Positions 15,608 through 24,633 of a DNA stretch of 32,403 nucleotides are shown in pieces. Origin of the DNA: Sphingopyxis sp. (GTDB lineage Bacteria > Pseudomonadota > Alphaproteobacteria > Sphingomonadales > Sphingomonadaceae). The stretch is taken from positions 1 through 32,403 of the forward strand of contig JAURVS010000131.1 in assembly GCA_030655355.1 (NCBI GenBank), in the 5' to 3' direction. Position numbers and translations under genes: made by a program. How positions within the stretch are numbered: the stretch's first letter is position 1; every line of letters starts with the position of its first letter. Below the pieces are notes generated by a model. It saw nothing but the letters and a program-made list of their open reading frames with translations, ran no database searches and was not told where the DNA came from.

Positions 15608-16566
15608 TGGCAGTTTATACACACGTCGAACCTGACGATCTTGCCGCACTAGTCGCCGGCTACGACATCGGCACCGTGGTGTCCTGCAAGGGCATTGCCG
15701 AGGGTGTCGAGAACAGCAATTTCCTGCTCGAAACAACCGACGGCCGTTTCATCCTGACGCTTTACGAAAAGCGGGTGCGCGAAGGCGACCTCCCCTTCTT
15801 CGTTGATCTTCTGAATCACCTTGCCAGCCGGAACTGCCCCGTACCTGCAATGATCCGCGACCGGACGGGTGCTGCCATCCAGCAGGTTTCGGGTCGCGCG
15901 GCCTGTGTCATCCAGTTCCTTCCCGGCATTTCGCTAACGCACCCGACGCCCGCTCAGTGCGAGGCGGCAGGCGCGGCACTCGGGGCAATGCACAAGGCGC
16001 TGGAAGGATATTCCGGCGCCCGCGAGAATAGCATGGGGCACGATCATTGGCGTTCCGTTGCCGAGGCGACGGGCAATCTCGACGTCGTGCTGCCCGGATT
16101 GCAGGCGATCGTCGATAACGAACTCGACTATCTCGACGCGCGTTGGCCGACAGACTTGCCCGCCCATGTCATCCATGCCGATCTGTTCCCTGACAATGTG
16201 CTCATGCTCGGCGACCGGGTTACGGGGCTCATCGATTTCTATTTCGCTGCCAGCGATTTCCGAGCTTATGATCTTGTCATCACGCACGCATCGTGGGCCT
16301 TTTCGGCGGACGGCAAGCATTGCGACCCTGCGTTGGCCAAGGCATTGATGCGCGGATACGCTAGCCAGATCACATTGGTGGATGCGGAAATTTCGGCCCT
16401 GCCGCTCCTTGCACGCGGCGCCTCGCTGCGCTTTCTGCTGACACGCGCGCATGATTGGGTCCACACCCCGGCCGATGCACTTGTGACTCGCAAGGACCCC
16501 TCACCGTTCCTCGCGCGCCTGCTACGTTATAGCGCGGCCGACGCGGCCGGCCTGTTCGCTCTATGA
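15607..16566 (+). CDS. thrB: Homoserine kinase (APH-fold type)
   Basis: A 319-residue protein of the aminoglycoside-phosphotransferase fold: [24 protein letters not shown] and the [13 protein letters not shown] segment are typical of the proteobacterial homoserine kinase class that differs from GHMP-type ThrB. The catalytic loop [10 protein letters not shown] with Asp and Asn, and the metal-binding LIDFYFA Asp, are present. It phosphorylates homoserine in threonine synthesis. The ATG at 15607 shares one base with the ispH stop and is much shorter than the open frame that extends upstream; it matches the family start. The stop overlaps the rnhA start by 4 bases. Confidence 0.93.
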   Translation: MAVYTHVEPDDLAALVAGYDIGTVVSCKGIAEGVENSNFLLETTDGRFILTLYEKRVREGDLPFFVDLLNHLASRNCPVPAMIRDRTGAAIQQVSGRAACVIQFLPGISLTHPTPAQCEAAGAALGAMHKALEGYSGARENSMGHDHWRSVAEATGNLDVVLPGLQAIVDNELDYLDARWPTDLPAHVIHADLFPDNVLMLGDRVTGLIDFYFAASDFRAYDLVITHASWAFSADGKHCDPALAKALMRGYASQITLVDAEISALPLLARGASLRFLLTRAHDWVHTPADALVTRKDPSPFLARLLRYSAADAAGLFAL

Positions 16567-17021
16567 ACGAAGCCACCGCGAAGACCGTAATTGTCGCCAC
16601 CGACGGCGCATGCAAGGGCAACCCCGGCCCCGGTGGATGGGGCGCAGTCCTTCGCTGGGGCGATGTCGTAAAGAAGCTGTCGGGCGGCGAACCCGATACG
16701 ACGAACAATCGTATGGAATTATTGGCCGCGATCGAAGCGCTCGCCGCCCTAAAGCGTAGCTGCAATGTCGAACTGTCGACTGATAGCGTCTACGTCCGCG
16801 ACGGCATCACCAAGTGGATTTTCGGCTGGCAGAAGAATGGCTGGAAAACGGCAGCGAAAAAACCAGTCGCCAACGCCGATCTGTGGCAGCGCCTGCTCAA
16901 GGAAAATGCCCGGCACAAGGTCGAATGGCTGTGGGTCAAAGGCCATGCCGGGCATGGCGACAATGAAATTGCCGATCAGCTTGCCAGCGACGCGGCATTG
17001 GAAATCGCGCGGGCGCGCTGA
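16563..17021 (+). CDS. rnhA: Ribonuclease HI
   Basis: A 152-residue RNase H1 of standard length that cleaves the RNA strand of RNA-DNA hybrids. The catalytic carboxylates are seen in [16 protein letters not shown] (D), [13 protein letters not shown] (E), [11 protein letters not shown] (D) and [12 protein letters not shown] (D), and the basic handle region [17 protein letters not shown] is present. Start ATG 16563 overlaps the thrB stop (ATGA). An 8-bp inverted repeat (CGCGCGGG 17006-17013 with CCCGCGCG 17025-17032) spans the stop codon and may end the operon, though it lacks a T run. Confidence 0.96.
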   Translation: MNEATAKTVIVATDGACKGNPGPGGWGAVLRWGDVVKKLSGGEPDTTNNRMELLAAIEALAALKRSCNVELSTDSVYVRDGITKWIFGWQKNGWKTAAKKPVANADLWQRLLKENARHKVEWLWVKGHAGHGDNEIADQLASDAALEIARAR

Positions 17022-17039
17022 GCACCCGCGCGCAACCCG

Positions 17040-17216
17040 TCATTCGGCTTCGCGGACTTCCGCGCCCGGGCCGTTCTTCAAAATTGAATCGATGGCGTTT
17101 TTGGCGGAGGCCTTGCTCGAATAGCCTTCGGTCCAGAAGATCGGTTCGCTGTTATATTTGAAATAGGCAACGAACTCGCCGGCCTTGTTCTTCTTGATCT
17201 CGAAATAATGGGCCAT
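17040..17216 (-). CDS. YegP/DUF1508 family small protein
   Basis: A 58-residue protein beginning MAHYFEIKKNKAGEFVAYFKYNSEPIFWTEGYSSKASAKNAIDSI, a clear single DUF1508 (YegP-like) repeat: a beta hairpin with an F-x-W aromatic core followed by a helix with the S-K-A-x-A-x-N-x-I pattern. The molecular function of this family is not established. Start ATG 17216 has GGAGG seven bases upstream; an in-frame GTG 12 bases earlier overlaps that site and is rejected. It is convergent with rnhA, whose stop is 18 bases away. Confidence 0.88.
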   Translation of the reverse strand: MAHYFEIKKNKAGEFVAYFKYNSEPIFWTEGYSSKASAKNAIDSILKNGPGAEVREAE

Positions 17217-17304
17217 GAAATCCTCCACTTGTCATGCCCGCGCCAAGGTGGCGCGACAGGCCCATGTTAAGCAGGACCGGTGCCGGTGCAACCCGCTAGA
17301 TCGC

Positions 17305-18447
17305 TCAACCGAAACGCGACGGCGCGAAAGGCGTGGGGTCGACGCACCCGATCGGCCCATCGGGCTGCGGCGCACCAAGCTGCGCTGCGAGCAACGCCGA
17401 AATCGCGGGTGACGTCTGGATTCCAAATCCGCCCTGCCCCGCGCACCAGACAAAGGCCGGCTCGTTGGGATCGGCGCCAAAGACGGGCGCCCGGTCGGGA
17501 GCGAAACTGCGCAGCCCCGCCCATTTTCGCTCAACCGCTTCGATCGGCCAGTCGACCACCGACTGCAGCCGGTCAATGGCGATCGCGACGTCGATCTCCT
17601 CGGGCACCGCATCGTGCGGCGCGGTCGGTGTTTCGTCATGCGGGCTCAGCCACACCCGCCCCTCGCTTTCGCCCTTGAAGTAGAATTTGCCGCCAATGTG
17701 GACGACAAGCGGAAGCTCGGCCGGAACCGGCACGCCCAGTCGCAACTGGATGACCGTCCTGCGATAGGGTTGAATTCCCAACGGCGCGATACCGCACGCC
17801 GCCGCGACCTGATCCGCCCATGCGCCCGCCGCATTGACAATCAGCCCGGCATGAACATTCTGCCCCACGAGTTGGACGTCCCATCCATCGCTGGTCCGGC
17901 GCGCGGACTGAAGCAACGTTCGATTGACGAGCACAGCGCCAGCGCGTTGGGCTGAGCGAAGATAAGCTGCGTGCAGACGCCCGACGTCGATATCGCTGCA
18001 CGCGGCTTCAAAAGCGGCCTCGCTCCATGTCGATCGTAGGCCGGGGATCTTCTCGGCGATTGCTGTACCGCCCATGCGCGAGACAGCGACACCTTGTGCG
18101 GCGAATTGGGACGTGAAGGCATCGACCGCAGCGGCGTCCGATCGCTGCCCCAGCGTCAGCGCAGTACGCGGCGACAGAAAACCACGCTCGGAGAATTCCG
18201 GCACCGGATTGTCCAGCGTCGCGAATGACGCGATTGAAAGTGGCTGCACTGCGGCGCCGCCATAGGTTTCATGCCAGAATGCTGCTGACCGGCCCGTCGC
18301 ATGATAGCCGGGAGCGTCCTCGGCTTCGATCAGCATCACGCGGCGCCAAGGCGCGAGCGCGGCGGCCAGGCTGGCACCTGCAATCCCGGCGCCAACAATC
18401 AGCACGTCGATGGCGGAAGGCGGCGCGGTGGTCATGCCCCGCCGCAT
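17305..18447 (-). CDS. FAD-dependent oxidoreductase, DAO family (DauA-like)
   Basis: A 380-residue flavoprotein of the D-amino-acid oxidase superfamily. The N-terminal Rossmann motif is VLIVGAGIAGASLAAALAP, followed by EAEDAPGYHATGRSAAFWHE; the C-terminal FAD contact is CAGQGGFGIQTSPA, very like D-arginine dehydrogenase (DauA) of Pseudomonas. It probably oxidises an amine or D-amino acid to an imine, passing electrons to the respiratory chain, but the substrate cannot be read from sequence. The start may be ATG 18447 or ATG 18435; both sit in a GGCGGGG context. It is divergent from the pilus operon at 18531. No signal peptide is evident. Confidence 0.82.
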   Translation of the reverse strand: MRRGMTTAPPSAIDVLIVGAGIAGASLAAALAPWRRVMLIEAEDAPGYHATGRSAAFWHETYGGAAVQPLSIASFATLDNPVPEFSERGFLSPRTALTLGQRSDAAAVDAFTSQFAAQGVAVSRMGGTAIAEKIPGLRSTWSEAAFEAACSDIDVGRLHAAYLRSAQRAGAVLVNRTLLQSARRTSDGWDVQLVGQNVHAGLIVNAAGAWADQVAAACGIAPLGIQPYRRTVIQLRLGVPVPAELPLVVHIGGKFYFKGESEGRVWLSPHDETPTAPHDAVPEEIDVAIAIDRLQSVVDWPIEAVERKWAGLRSFAPDRAPVFGADPNEPAFVWCAGQGGFGIQTSPAISALLAAQLGAPQPDGPIGCVDPTPFAPSRFG

Positions 18448-18486
18448 ATCCTCTGGACTACGGAATGCAAGCAGAGCGTTCCCTCG

Positions 18487-18513
18487 ACATGGTTACTCTT
18501 TGGTAAGCCATGT
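18487..18513. promoter_or_regulatory. Imperfect inverted repeat upstream of cpaA
   Basis: ACATGGTTAC (18487-18496) pairs with GTAAGCCATGT (18503-18513) around 6 bases, with one bulged G at 18507. It lies between the divergent FAD oxidoreductase and cpaA starts, 17 bases before the cpaA ATG, and could be an operator or a leader hairpin. Confidence 0.35.
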
Positions 18514-18530
18514 TGCGTAGGAGAACCGCG

Positions 18531-19019
18531 ATGGATACCGGCACGATCTCCTTATTCCTCGTGGCACTTCTCGGCGTGCTGATGATAGCGGCCGCGATCA
18601 GCGACATCAGGTCGCGGACCATCTCCAACGAACTCAACGCGGCGATGGCGCTGCTTGCAATCCCCTTCTGGATTGCCGGCGGCCTTGCCCTGTGGCCCGA
18701 TGTCGCGATCCAGTTTGGTGCCGCCTTCGCGGTCTTTCTGGTCTTTGCCGGTTTGTTCGCCATTGGCGCTATGGGCGGCGGCGACGTCAAAATGATAGGC
18801 GCGGTGATGCTCTGGATCCCGCTTCCCTTGTTCATGCCAATGCTCACGATCATGGCAGTAGGCGGCGGCATCCTGTCGGCGATCATGCTCGTACACATGA
18901 AATTGCGTCCTTCTGACAAGCCGGTAGAGGTCCCCTATGGGGTCGCTATCGCCGCCGCAGGCCTTTGGGCGCTTCACCAACAATATTTTAACCAGTTTCA
19001 GGCTATCGGTTCAACCTGA
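18531..19019 (+). CDS. cpaA: Prepilin peptidase CpaA/TadV
   Basis: A 162-residue polytopic A24 aspartic peptidase of the short type, without the N-methylation domain of PilD. The two catalytic aspartates lie in ISDIRSRTI (near residue 26) and GAMGGGDVKM (near residue 86), the GxGD-type active site. It cleaves the leader of Flp-type pilins. Several hydrophobic helices span the protein. The ATG at 18531 is chosen because GTAGGAG lies about 9 bases upstream; an in-frame start 21 bases earlier is less likely. It is the first gene of the Tad operon, 47 bases before cpaB. Confidence 0.93.
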   Translation: MDTGTISLFLVALLGVLMIAAAISDIRSRTISNELNAAMALLAIPFWIAGGLALWPDVAIQFGAAFAVFLVFAGLFAIGAMGGGDVKMIGAVMLWIPLPLFMPMLTIMAVGGGILSAIMLVHMKLRPSDKPVEVPYGVAIAAAGLWALHQQYFNQFQAIGST

Positions 19020-19066
19020 GGGCAAGCACCGCCGTGTCTGGTTGGTGCAGGAGGCGAAAAATCGTC

Positions 19067-20101
19067 ATGGATACGCGAAAGATTATGCTGATCGTCGGCG
19101 CACTGGTGATTGCCATTGGCGCAGCGTTCGGGGTCAACCAGATGATGCGTGGGGCAGCGGCTCCGCAGGCACGGGCAGCAGCGGCACCGGAAATCACCGG
19201 CCCGATGATCCTTGTTGCGACGCGGCAGTTGCCCGTCGGCACGATCGTCGGCCCGGACAGTTTCCGGTTTCAGCCATGGCCGAAGGAATTGGTCGAAAAG
19301 GCATATTTCCTGAAGGACAAGACCGACGTGAACACGCTGGTCGGCACCGTAGTGCGTTATCCGATCACCGCGGGCCAACCGCTGACGCAGGGCGCGCTCG
19401 TCCACCCCGATGATCGTGGCTTCCTTGCCGCGGCGCTGGGTGCGGGCATGCGTGCCGTAACCGTCAAGGTTTCGCAGGAACAGGGCGTCGCCGGCTTCGT
19501 ATTCCCGGGCGACCGCGTCGATGTCGTGCTGGCCCAGACGATCGCCGTCGAGGAAGGCAGCTCCTATCCCGACAAGCAGATCTTCACGGCCGAAACGATC
19601 GTTCGCAACGTTCGCGTTCTCGCAACCGACCAACGTTACGATGCAGAGGACGAAACGGGCAAAACCCCCGTTCGCACCTTTGGCTCGGTGACGCTCGAAG
19701 CAACGCCAGAAATCGCCGAAAAGATCGCGGTCGCACAGGATATGGGCAAATTGTCGCTCGCGCTGCGCCCGCTCGCCGAAAGCGCAGGCGATCTCGATGC
19801 TGCCATCGCCTCTGGCGACGTCAACGTCCCGAGCAAGGGCGGCAGTGCGGCAGAAAAGAAGATGCTGGCCGAAGTGGCCGCGCGTCCGACCTCAAGCCGC
19901 TCTTCAGTGACGACAGGGGGCGACGTGTCGCGCTTCTGGATCCCGGTGAGCGGCCGCGTGTCGTCGCCGCGCCAGCAGCCTGCCTACAACGGTGGTTCGG
20001 CACCATCGCAGACCTATCGTTCGGCGTCAGTTCCGTCCGGCCCGGTCGTTCGTGTGACCCGTGGCGACAAAGTGACCGAAATTTCGGTTGGGGGTAAATA
20101 A
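19067..20101 (+). CDS. cpaB: Flp pilus assembly protein CpaB (RcpC)
   Basis: A 344-residue periplasmic pilus protein anchored by an N-terminal helix (RKIMLIVGALVIAIGAAFGVN). A SAF domain follows (about residues 45-110, ILVATRQLPVGTIVGPDSF), then the RcpC/CpaB core with VKVSQEQGVAGFVFPGDRVDVVL. The C-terminus is low-complexity Ser/Pro/Gly. CpaB is thought to support the secretin CpaC and to span toward peptidoglycan. Start ATG 19067 follows a GGAGG about 12 bases upstream; the frame opens 33 bases earlier at another ATG. The stop is one base before the cpaC ATG. Confidence 0.93.
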   Translation: MDTRKIMLIVGALVIAIGAAFGVNQMMRGAAAPQARAAAAPEITGPMILVATRQLPVGTIVGPDSFRFQPWPKELVEKAYFLKDKTDVNTLVGTVVRYPITAGQPLTQGALVHPDDRGFLAAALGAGMRAVTVKVSQEQGVAGFVFPGDRVDVVLAQTIAVEEGSSYPDKQIFTAETIVRNVRVLATDQRYDAEDETGKTPVRTFGSVTLEATPEIAEKIAVAQDMGKLSLALRPLAESAGDLDAAIASGDVNVPSKGGSAAEKKMLAEVAARPTSSRSSVTTGGDVSRFWIPVSGRVSSPRQQPAYNGGSAPSQTYRSASVPSGPVVRVTRGDKVTEISVGGK

Positions 20102-20102
20102 G

Positions 20103-21659
20103 ATGAACAGCAAAGCCAATTTTAAGGCGACCGCACTGGCCCGCACTCTGGCCGTTGGCCTCATCGCAGCCACTCTGGTAGGCGCACCGTCGCAGCCCGC
20201 TATCGCGCAGGCCGTACAAAACGCCAGCAGCAGCATCGACCTTTCAGTGGGCCGTGGTCGACTGGTCAGCCTTCCCGCCTCGATGTCCGACGTCTTCGTC
20301 GCCGACGACGCTGTCGCTGACGTCCAGGTCCGGTCGAATCGTCAGCTCTATATCTTTGGCAAGAAGCCGGGTGAAACCAGCATCTACGCCACTGATGCCA
20401 GCGGCCGCGTAGTCTTTTCCACGGTCGCCCGCGTGGGTAACAATATCGAGACGATCGACCAGATGCTCTCGCTTGCGATGCCGGAAGCCAGCATCTCGGC
20501 GAATACGATGAACGGCTTCGTGCTGCTCACCGGAACGGTTCAGTCGCCCGACGACGCAGCAGAAGCCGAACGCCTAGTGCAGGCGTTTGTCGGAGAGCAG
20601 ACCAAGGTCATGTCGCGTCTTCGCACGGCAACGCCGCTGCAGGTCAACTTGCAGGTTCGCATTGCTGAAGTTAACCGCACGCTGGTCAAGGAAATCAGCG
20701 GCAATCTGTTGACCCGCGACAAAGACGGTGGATTGGGCAACGGTTTTCTGGGTGGCATTTTCGGAGGTCGCAGTGCGGGTACGATAACCGACATTCCCGC
20801 TCCGACCGCAATATTTCCCGGGAGCCCGGTTCCCCGTCCGTATGACCCAGTGACCGGCCTGCCAATCAATAGTACGACGACCGGCACCACCTATCAATTC
20901 AATACTCCTGCAGGTAAGCGGAGCCTCGCGGGCGCTGGCCGCCTCTTCGGGCTCGATTTGATGGCATCGCTCGATATCGGCGAACGTTCGGGCTTGGTAG
21001 CAACGCTTGCGCAGCCGAACCTGACCGCGATTTCGGGCGAAACGGCCGACTTCCTTGCCGGCGGTGAATTCCCGGTCCCGATCCCTGGCAATCTGGCCAG
21101 CACGACGATCGAATATCGCAAATATGGCGTCAGCCTCGCCTATACTCCGACGGTCTTGTCGAACGGCCGGATCAGTCTCCGCGTTCGTCCGGAAGTATCC
21201 GAGCTGTCGACCGAAGGCGCAATCGAGATGCAGGGCTTCCAGATCCCCGCTCTGACGATCCGCCGTGCCGAAACAACTGTCGAACTTGGTTCAGGCGAAA
21301 GCTTCATGATCGCCGGTTTGATCAACAATCGCTCGATCGGCGCCATCGACAAGATGCCTGGCCTCGGTGACGTTCCGCTGCTCGGTACGTTATTCAAATC
21401 GGACAGCTTCCGCCGCGGCGAAACGGAACTGGTCATCGTTGTGACACCCTATCTGGTCCAGCCAGTGTCGGCCAACGACATCAAGCTGCCCACCGACGCC
21501 TTTCAGGACGCCAACGACCTGCAGCGGATTTTGCTCAACCAGACGAGCAACGGTGTAACCGGCGGCGATCGACCGAAGCCGCGGCTTGATACGAGCGTTG
21601 GCGACGCCGACCGTCCGCGAGCCAGCGGCGACGCGTCGCCGGGCTTTAACATCAAGTGA
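20103..21659 (+). CDS. cpaC: Flp pilus outer-membrane secretin CpaC (RcpA)
   Basis: A 518-residue type II/III secretin. A signal peptide (ALARTLAVGLIAATLVGAPSQPAIAQA) is followed by a pilus-specific N-domain (IDLSVGRGRLVSLPASMSDVFVADD) and a BON-like region (NTMNGFVLLTGTVQSPDDAAEAERLV). The C-terminal secretin beta domain includes LAQPNLTAISGETADFLAGGEFPVP and GLGDVPLLGTLFKSDSF. It forms the outer-membrane channel for the pilus. The predicted mature N-terminus is soluble. Start ATG 20103 is adjacent to the cpaB stop. The tail (residues ~485-518) is Pro/Arg/Asp-rich and probably disordered. Confidence 0.95.
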   Translation: MNSKANFKATALARTLAVGLIAATLVGAPSQPAIAQAVQNASSSIDLSVGRGRLVSLPASMSDVFVADDAVADVQVRSNRQLYIFGKKPGETSIYATDASGRVVFSTVARVGNNIETIDQMLSLAMPEASISANTMNGFVLLTGTVQSPDDAAEAERLVQAFVGEQTKVMSRLRTATPLQVNLQVRIAEVNRTLVKEISGNLLTRDKDGGLGNGFLGGIFGGRSAGTITDIPAPTAIFPGSPVPRPYDPVTGLPINSTTTGTTYQFNTPAGKRSLAGAGRLFGLDLMASLDIGERSGLVATLAQPNLTAISGETADFLAGGEFPVPIPGNLASTTIEYRKYGVSLAYTPTVLSNGRISLRVRPEVSELSTEGAIEMQGFQIPALTIRRAETTVELGSGESFMIAGLINNRSIGAIDKMPGLGDVPLLGTLFKSDSFRRGETELVIVVTPYLVQPVSANDIKLPTDAFQDANDLQRILLNQTSNGVTGGDRPKPRLDTSVGDADRPRASGDASPGFNIK

Positions 21660-21684
21660 CGTATTGGGTTTCAGGAGCAAAGTG

Positions 21685-22326
21685 ATGAAAAAAATCGCAA
21701 CTTGGACAGTCCTGGCTCTGGCCACGTCGCTCGCAGGGTGCACCGGCGCCGCCGTCGGCAACCGTAGCTTGGACTCGGTGCACCAGCCGGTGGTTCGCAA
21801 CAGCATCTATCAGTTTGATGTGGCGGCTTCGAACGGGGAATTGCCGCCCAGTGAGCAGGGCCGCCTGCAAGGCTGGTTCGATGCGATGGGCGTCCGCTAC
21901 GGCGATCGCATCGCAATCGAGGATCCCTCAACTTACGGAGCCAGTTCGGCGCAAGCGACCGTCCGGTCGATGGTCGGACGCCGCGGGCTGCTTCTTAGCC
22001 CGGACGTTCCGGTGACGACGGGCGTTGTGCCCGAAGGATATCTGCGCATCGTCGTGACGCGTGCGTCAGCTTCCGTCCCAGGCTGCCCCAATTGGGATAG
22101 CAAATCATCGATCAACCCGGTCAACGCGACGTCGTCAAATTATGGTTGCGCCGTGAACAGCAATCTCGCGTCGATGGTTGCCGACCCCAATGACCTCATC
22201 AAGGGGGCTCGCGACAATGGTCATGATCCGTCGGCGGCAACCCGCGCCATCAAAACCTATCGTACAAAACCCCAAACCGGCGCCGGCGAACTGAACGGCG
22301 CGACAACCAGCGGAGGCGGCAAGTGA
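21685..22326 (+). CDS. cpaD: Flp pilus lipoprotein CpaD
   Basis: A 213-residue lipoprotein: signal MKKIATWTVLALATSLAGC with lipobox LAGC and Cys19. The mature protein contains a domain with YQFDVAASNGELPPSEQGRL, weakly related to peptidoglycan-binding OmpA-like folds, and the CpaD signature GCPNWDSKSS plus SNYGCAVNSNLASMVADPNDLIKG. CpaD is thought to help place or stabilise the secretin. AGGAG lies 8 bases before the ATG. Its stop overlaps the GTG start of cpaE (GTGA), indicating translational coupling. Confidence 0.93.
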   Translation: MKKIATWTVLALATSLAGCTGAAVGNRSLDSVHQPVVRNSIYQFDVAASNGELPPSEQGRLQGWFDAMGVRYGDRIAIEDPSTYGASSAQATVRSMVGRRGLLLSPDVPVTTGVVPEGYLRIVVTRASASVPGCPNWDSKSSINPVNATSSNYGCAVNSNLASMVADPNDLIKGARDNGHDPSAATRAIKTYRTKPQTGAGELNGATTSGGGK

Positions 22327-23591
22327 ACGCTCCTTTCAAATCTGCAGGACTCCGCGATTCCTTCAACGCCTTCGTCTGTGATGACGATACGCTGGAGTTG
22401 ATCCGCGCCGCCGCCAACGACATGGGTTGGCCGATCGAAAAATGTAACAAGGGTGGCCTGCGCAACGCTGTGCAGTCGCTGTCGGTTTCGGCCAGCCCGA
22501 ATATCCTGTTCGTCGACATGTCGGAATCAGGCGACCCGATAAACGACATCAATGCGCTGGCCGAAGTCTGCGAACCCGGCACAGTTGTTATCGCTGCTGG
22601 ACAGGTGAACGACGTTCGCCTGTACCGCGACCTTCTGTCGAGCGGGATCCAGGACTATTTGCTGAAGCCGCTTTCGCTTGAGCAAGTGCGTGAATCGCTC
22701 ACCATGGCGCAGGCGATGTTATCGGCACCGAAACATTCGGATATGCACGATGACAAGCCGCATCATATGATGGGCGTCGTGGGCGTGCGTGGCGGTGTCG
22801 GCGCGTCGATGGTGGCGACCTCACTCGCTTGGGCAATCAGCGAACAGGCAGGACGCCAAACGGCGCTTCTGGACCTTGATGTCCATTTTGGCACTGGCGC
22901 TCTGACTCTCGACCTCGAACCGGGTCGCGGGCTGATCGACGCGATCGATAACCCCAGCCGTATCGACGGGCTGTTTATCGAGCGAGCGATGGTACGCGCG
23001 TCCGACAAGCTTAGTCTTTTGTCGGCTGAAGCGCCGATCCATCAGCCCGTGATGACGGACGGTTCAGCCTTTTTCCAATTGGAAGAAGAGCTTCGCAATG
23101 CGTTCGAAATGACGATCGTCGATCTCCCGCGCCAGGTCTTGATCCCCTTCCCGCACCTTGTGTCGGAAGCGGGCACGATTCTGCTCGTCAGCGATGTGAC
23201 TCTCGCCGCAGCGCGTGACACAATTCGGCTTTTGTCCTGGTTCAAACAGCATATTCCAGGTTCGCGCGTCGTACTTGTCGCGAACAAATTCCAGAATGCG
23301 ATCGGAGAATTGTCGCGCAAGGAATTTGAATCGTCGATCGAGCGCCACATCGACATCTTGATCCCATTCGACCCGAAGCTGGTCAGCCAGGCGGCGAAGC
23401 TCGGCAAATCCTATGCCGAAATCTGCAAGGGCACCAAATCGGCTCAGATGTGGAATAATCTGATGCGCCTTGTCCTCGACGGTGCCGATATCGAAGCCGA
23501 AGAAGCCCAGATTGCAGCGGCAAAAAGCAAATCGAGCAGTTCGCTACTCGGGAAGCTGGGCTTGAAGAAGGGCGCGAAACAGGCGGCGTGA
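22323..23591 (+). CDS. cpaE: Pilus localisation ATPase CpaE/TadZ
   Basis: A 422-residue protein with an N-terminal receiver-like domain (about 1-125; VLFVDMSESGDPINDI-type segment and LLKPLSLEQVRESL) and a C-terminal MinD/ParA-type ATPase domain. The Walker A is atypical: GVRGGVGASMVATSLAW, lacking the usual P-loop Lys, as is common in CpaE/TadZ. LLDLDVHFGTGALTLDLEPG and IVDLPRQ correspond to switch segments. CpaE directs the pilus machine to a cell pole. The start codon is GTG at 22323. It is followed not by cpaF but, after 57 bases, by tadB. Confidence 0.93.
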   Translation: MNAPFKSAGLRDSFNAFVCDDDTLELIRAAANDMGWPIEKCNKGGLRNAVQSLSVSASPNILFVDMSESGDPINDINALAEVCEPGTVVIAAGQVNDVRLYRDLLSSGIQDYLLKPLSLEQVRESLTMAQAMLSAPKHSDMHDDKPHHMMGVVGVRGGVGASMVATSLAWAISEQAGRQTALLDLDVHFGTGALTLDLEPGRGLIDAIDNPSRIDGLFIERAMVRASDKLSLLSAEAPIHQPVMTDGSAFFQLEEELRNAFEMTIVDLPRQVLIPFPHLVSEAGTILLVSDVTLAAARDTIRLLSWFKQHIPGSRVVLVANKFQNAIGELSRKEFESSIERHIDILIPFDPKLVSQAAKLGKSYAEICKGTKSAQMWNNLMRLVLDGADIEAEEAQIAAAKSKSSSSLLGKLGLKKGAKQAA

Positions 23592-23648
23592 CGGCGCGCC
23601 TGACGTGCCGTCCCCAACTCCAGCGATAGAATCGGACATCAGCTGACC

Positions 23649-24620
23649 ATGAATCTGCCAGTCATCCTTATCATCGCGGGGGCCTTTTTGGCCTTCACCT
23701 TGCTCGTCATTCTGCTCGGCGGACCGTCGGTCGGCAAGGCGAAGACGCGGCGGTTGGCTATGGTCAGGGACCGTCACGCGGCCTCCACCGAAGCGGTTGT
23801 GGCCGCGCAAATGCGGAAAACGATCCAGGCATCAGGAGGTCGAAACAACTCATCTTTCACCAACCTGATGCCGCGCCGCGAAGAACTGGAAAAGCGCATT
23901 CGTCGAAGTGGTAAGGGCTGGAGCCTGACCCAGTACCTTTTCGCATCGATGGCATTGTTTGTCGCTGTTACGGGCGCGATGCTGGTCATCCGGGCACCGT
24001 TTCTTTTGGCTGCTCTGCTCGGAACGATGATCGGCCTCGGCTTGCCCTATATGATCGTAGGCATGGCGATAAAAAAGCGGGTGAAACAGTTCAATGCCCG
24101 CTTTCCCGACGCGATTGACCTTCTAGTCCGTGGCCTGAGGTCAGGTTTGCCCGTTACGGAGACCTTTCAGGTCGTGAGCCAGGAACTTCCTGGGCCCGTC
24201 GGGGAAGAATTCAAAGGCGTCATCGAACGTATCCGCATTGGTAACACAATGGAGGCAGCGCTTCTGGAAACCGCCGAAATGATCGGCACTCCCGAATTCC
24301 AGTTCTTTTGCATCACGATCCAGATCCAGCGCGAAACCGGGGGGAATTTGGCGGAGACTTTGGCGAATCTCTCAGATGTTCTCCGTAAACGTGCGCAAAT
24401 GAAGCTCAAAATCCGCGCGATGTCGTCGGAAGCCAAGGCGTCCGCATATATCGTCGGCGCGCTTCCCTTCTTCGTGTTTGGTATCGTTTGGTCGATGAAT
24501 CCCGAATATCTGGCAGGCTTTTTCTATGAGGAGCGCCTGATCATCACTGGGCTGGGCGGTCTGGTCTGGATGAGTATCGGTGTCGGCATCATGGCCAAAA
24601 TGATCAGCTTCGAAATCTGA
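23649..24620 (+). CDS. tadB: Type II secretion F-domain protein TadB
   Basis: A 323-residue inner-membrane platform protein. An N-terminal helix (LPVILIIAGAFLAFTLLVILLGG) precedes a cytoplasmic segment. A pair of helices near residue 100 is followed by the T2SF domain with ARFPDAIDLLVRGLRSGLPVTETF and QIQRETGGNLAETLANLSDVLRKR. Two C-terminal helices end the protein. TadB and TadC form the pilus assembly platform driven by the CpaF/TadA ATPase. The ribosome-binding site is weak. The upstream 57-base gap is where cpaF would be expected. Confidence 0.94.
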   Translation: MNLPVILIIAGAFLAFTLLVILLGGPSVGKAKTRRLAMVRDRHAASTEAVVAAQMRKTIQASGGRNNSSFTNLMPRREELEKRIRRSGKGWSLTQYLFASMALFVAVTGAMLVIRAPFLLAALLGTMIGLGLPYMIVGMAIKKRVKQFNARFPDAIDLLVRGLRSGLPVTETFQVVSQELPGPVGEEFKGVIERIRIGNTMEAALLETAEMIGTPEFQFFCITIQIQRETGGNLAETLANLSDVLRKRAQMKLKIRAMSSEAKASAYIVGALPFFVFGIVWSMNPEYLAGFFYEERLIITGLGGLVWMSIGVGIMAKMISFEI

Positions 24621-24633
24621 AGGGGCAAAATAA

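Noticed and set aside
14813-15736. Minus-strand ORF of 307 codons opposite ispH
   Set aside because: Antisense shadow; the ispH frame has the three cluster cysteines and all conserved blocks.
17006-17032. Inverted repeat spanning the rnhA stop codon as an intrinsic terminator
   Set aside because: The 8-bp arms are real but no T run follows on either strand, so it is mentioned only in the rnhA entry.
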